Assembly (NCBI GenBank): GCA_025357055.1
Contig: JANXPZ010000058.1
Coordinates: 1-42,276 of the forward strand
Direction of reading: 5' to 3'
Source of the DNA: Candidatus Eiseniibacteriota bacterium
GTDB taxonomy: Bacteria; Eisenbacteria; RBG-16-71-46
Length of the DNA stretch: 42,276 nt
Shown here: piece by piece, positions 42,157 to 42,276 of the stretch
Position numbering within the stretch: the first letter of the stretch is position 1
Layout: the number at the start of each line of letters is the position of its first letter
The notes under the pieces: model-generated
Seen by the model: only the letters and a program-made list of their open reading frames with translations
What the model was told of the DNA's origin: nothing
Database searches by the model: none
Translations under genes and position numbers: made by a program

Positions 42157-42276
42157 TGAGACACCGACCCCCCGGAAGTTTAGTGTAGAGGGCGAGGCGG
42201 GAAACGAGGATGTCCACGATGGCGGAGGACGTGCCGGTGGCGCTGGAGACCGAAGTGGTAGCGAAGGCCCAGCGGC
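42157..42276 (+). mobile_element. Left end of an IS3-like insertion sequence, interrupting the amidase
   Basis: The sequence TGAGACACCGACCCCCC starting at 42157 has the 5'-TG typical of IS3-family ends and is foreign to the amidase family. Right end and target duplication are outside the window. Confidence 0.7.
42210..42276 (+). CDS. IS3-family transposase OrfA, N-terminus only
   Basis: ATG 42210 opens MSTMAEDVPVALETEVVAKA followed by QR, closely resembling the start of OrfA-type transposases of IS3-family elements in high-GC bacteria, where the next part is an HTH of the form RRRFSAEYK. Preceded by AAACGAGG. Only 22 codons are in the window, so assignment relies on this short stretch and on the IS end just upstream. 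Internal ATG at 42219 is an alternative start. Confidence 0.65.
   Translation, partial: MSTMAEDVPVALETEVVAKAQR

Overview
The window is GC-rich bacterial DNA, roughly 70% GC by eye, with a lower-GC stretch after about 36.8 kb. Three large secreted proteins carry a C-terminal sorting-type or FlgD-like beta domain. Two sets of 2-oxoacid:ferredoxin oxidoreductase genes, soluble Hdr-type electron-transfer proteins and a corrinoid methyltransferase cluster are also present. This mix fits an uncultured, at least facultatively anaerobic lineage near the FCB group (for example Candidatus Eisenbacteria or Krumholzibacteriota). That placement is an inference from style; no rRNA or marker gene is present. 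Both ends of the window fall just inside the first transposase codons of two different insertion sequences, as expected for a contig broken at repeats.

Layout. 1-128: end of an IS. 155-3316: proteostasis operon (small zinc-ribbon protein, Hsp20, Lon) with a plausible sigma70 promoter. 3422-7516: a secreted repeat protein, an uncharacterised cytoplasmic protein and a lipoprotein of a widespread unnamed family. 7711-11545 (minus strand): four-gene methyl-transfer operon, in transcription order an MttB-family methyltransferase without pyrrolysine, a MetH-activation-domain-like protein, a corrinoid protein and a homocysteine S-methyltransferase. 11546-12100: long structured divergent intergenic region. 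12101-21861: nine-gene operon korD-korA-hdrA-mvhD fusion-Fe/S subunit-FAD/NAD subunit-korB-korC-hdrCB. 21882-23322: YaiI/DUF188 protein (apparent CTG start) and an LDH/MDH-family dehydrogenase. 23556-30965: giant secreted LTD/phospholipase D-like protein, an unknown protein paired with a Gfo/Idh/MocA oxidoreductase, and another secreted protein. 30991-33959: second, stand-alone korDABC operon. 34318-36595: lemA with two GIDE-type membrane proteins. 36842-40701: a trio of overlapping tyrosine recombinases (RIT element) with inverted-repeat sites. 40760-42276: a PD40-repeat protein and an N-acetylmuramoyl-L-alanine amidase gene cut by an IS3-like element.

How the parts may work together. The nine-gene operon looks like one soluble machine. 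KorABCD would oxidise a 2-oxoacid and deliver low-potential electrons to ferredoxin. HdrA, MvhD and the Flx/Asr-like subunits would provide a flavin-based bifurcating or confurcating core joined to NAD(H). HdrCB would pass electrons to an unknown disulfide or other acceptor. The divergent corrinoid operon looks like a methionine synthase taken apart, in which an MttB-type methyl donor enzyme replaces the folate domain. These two operons, their shared control region, and the recombinase trio are the parts most worth following up.
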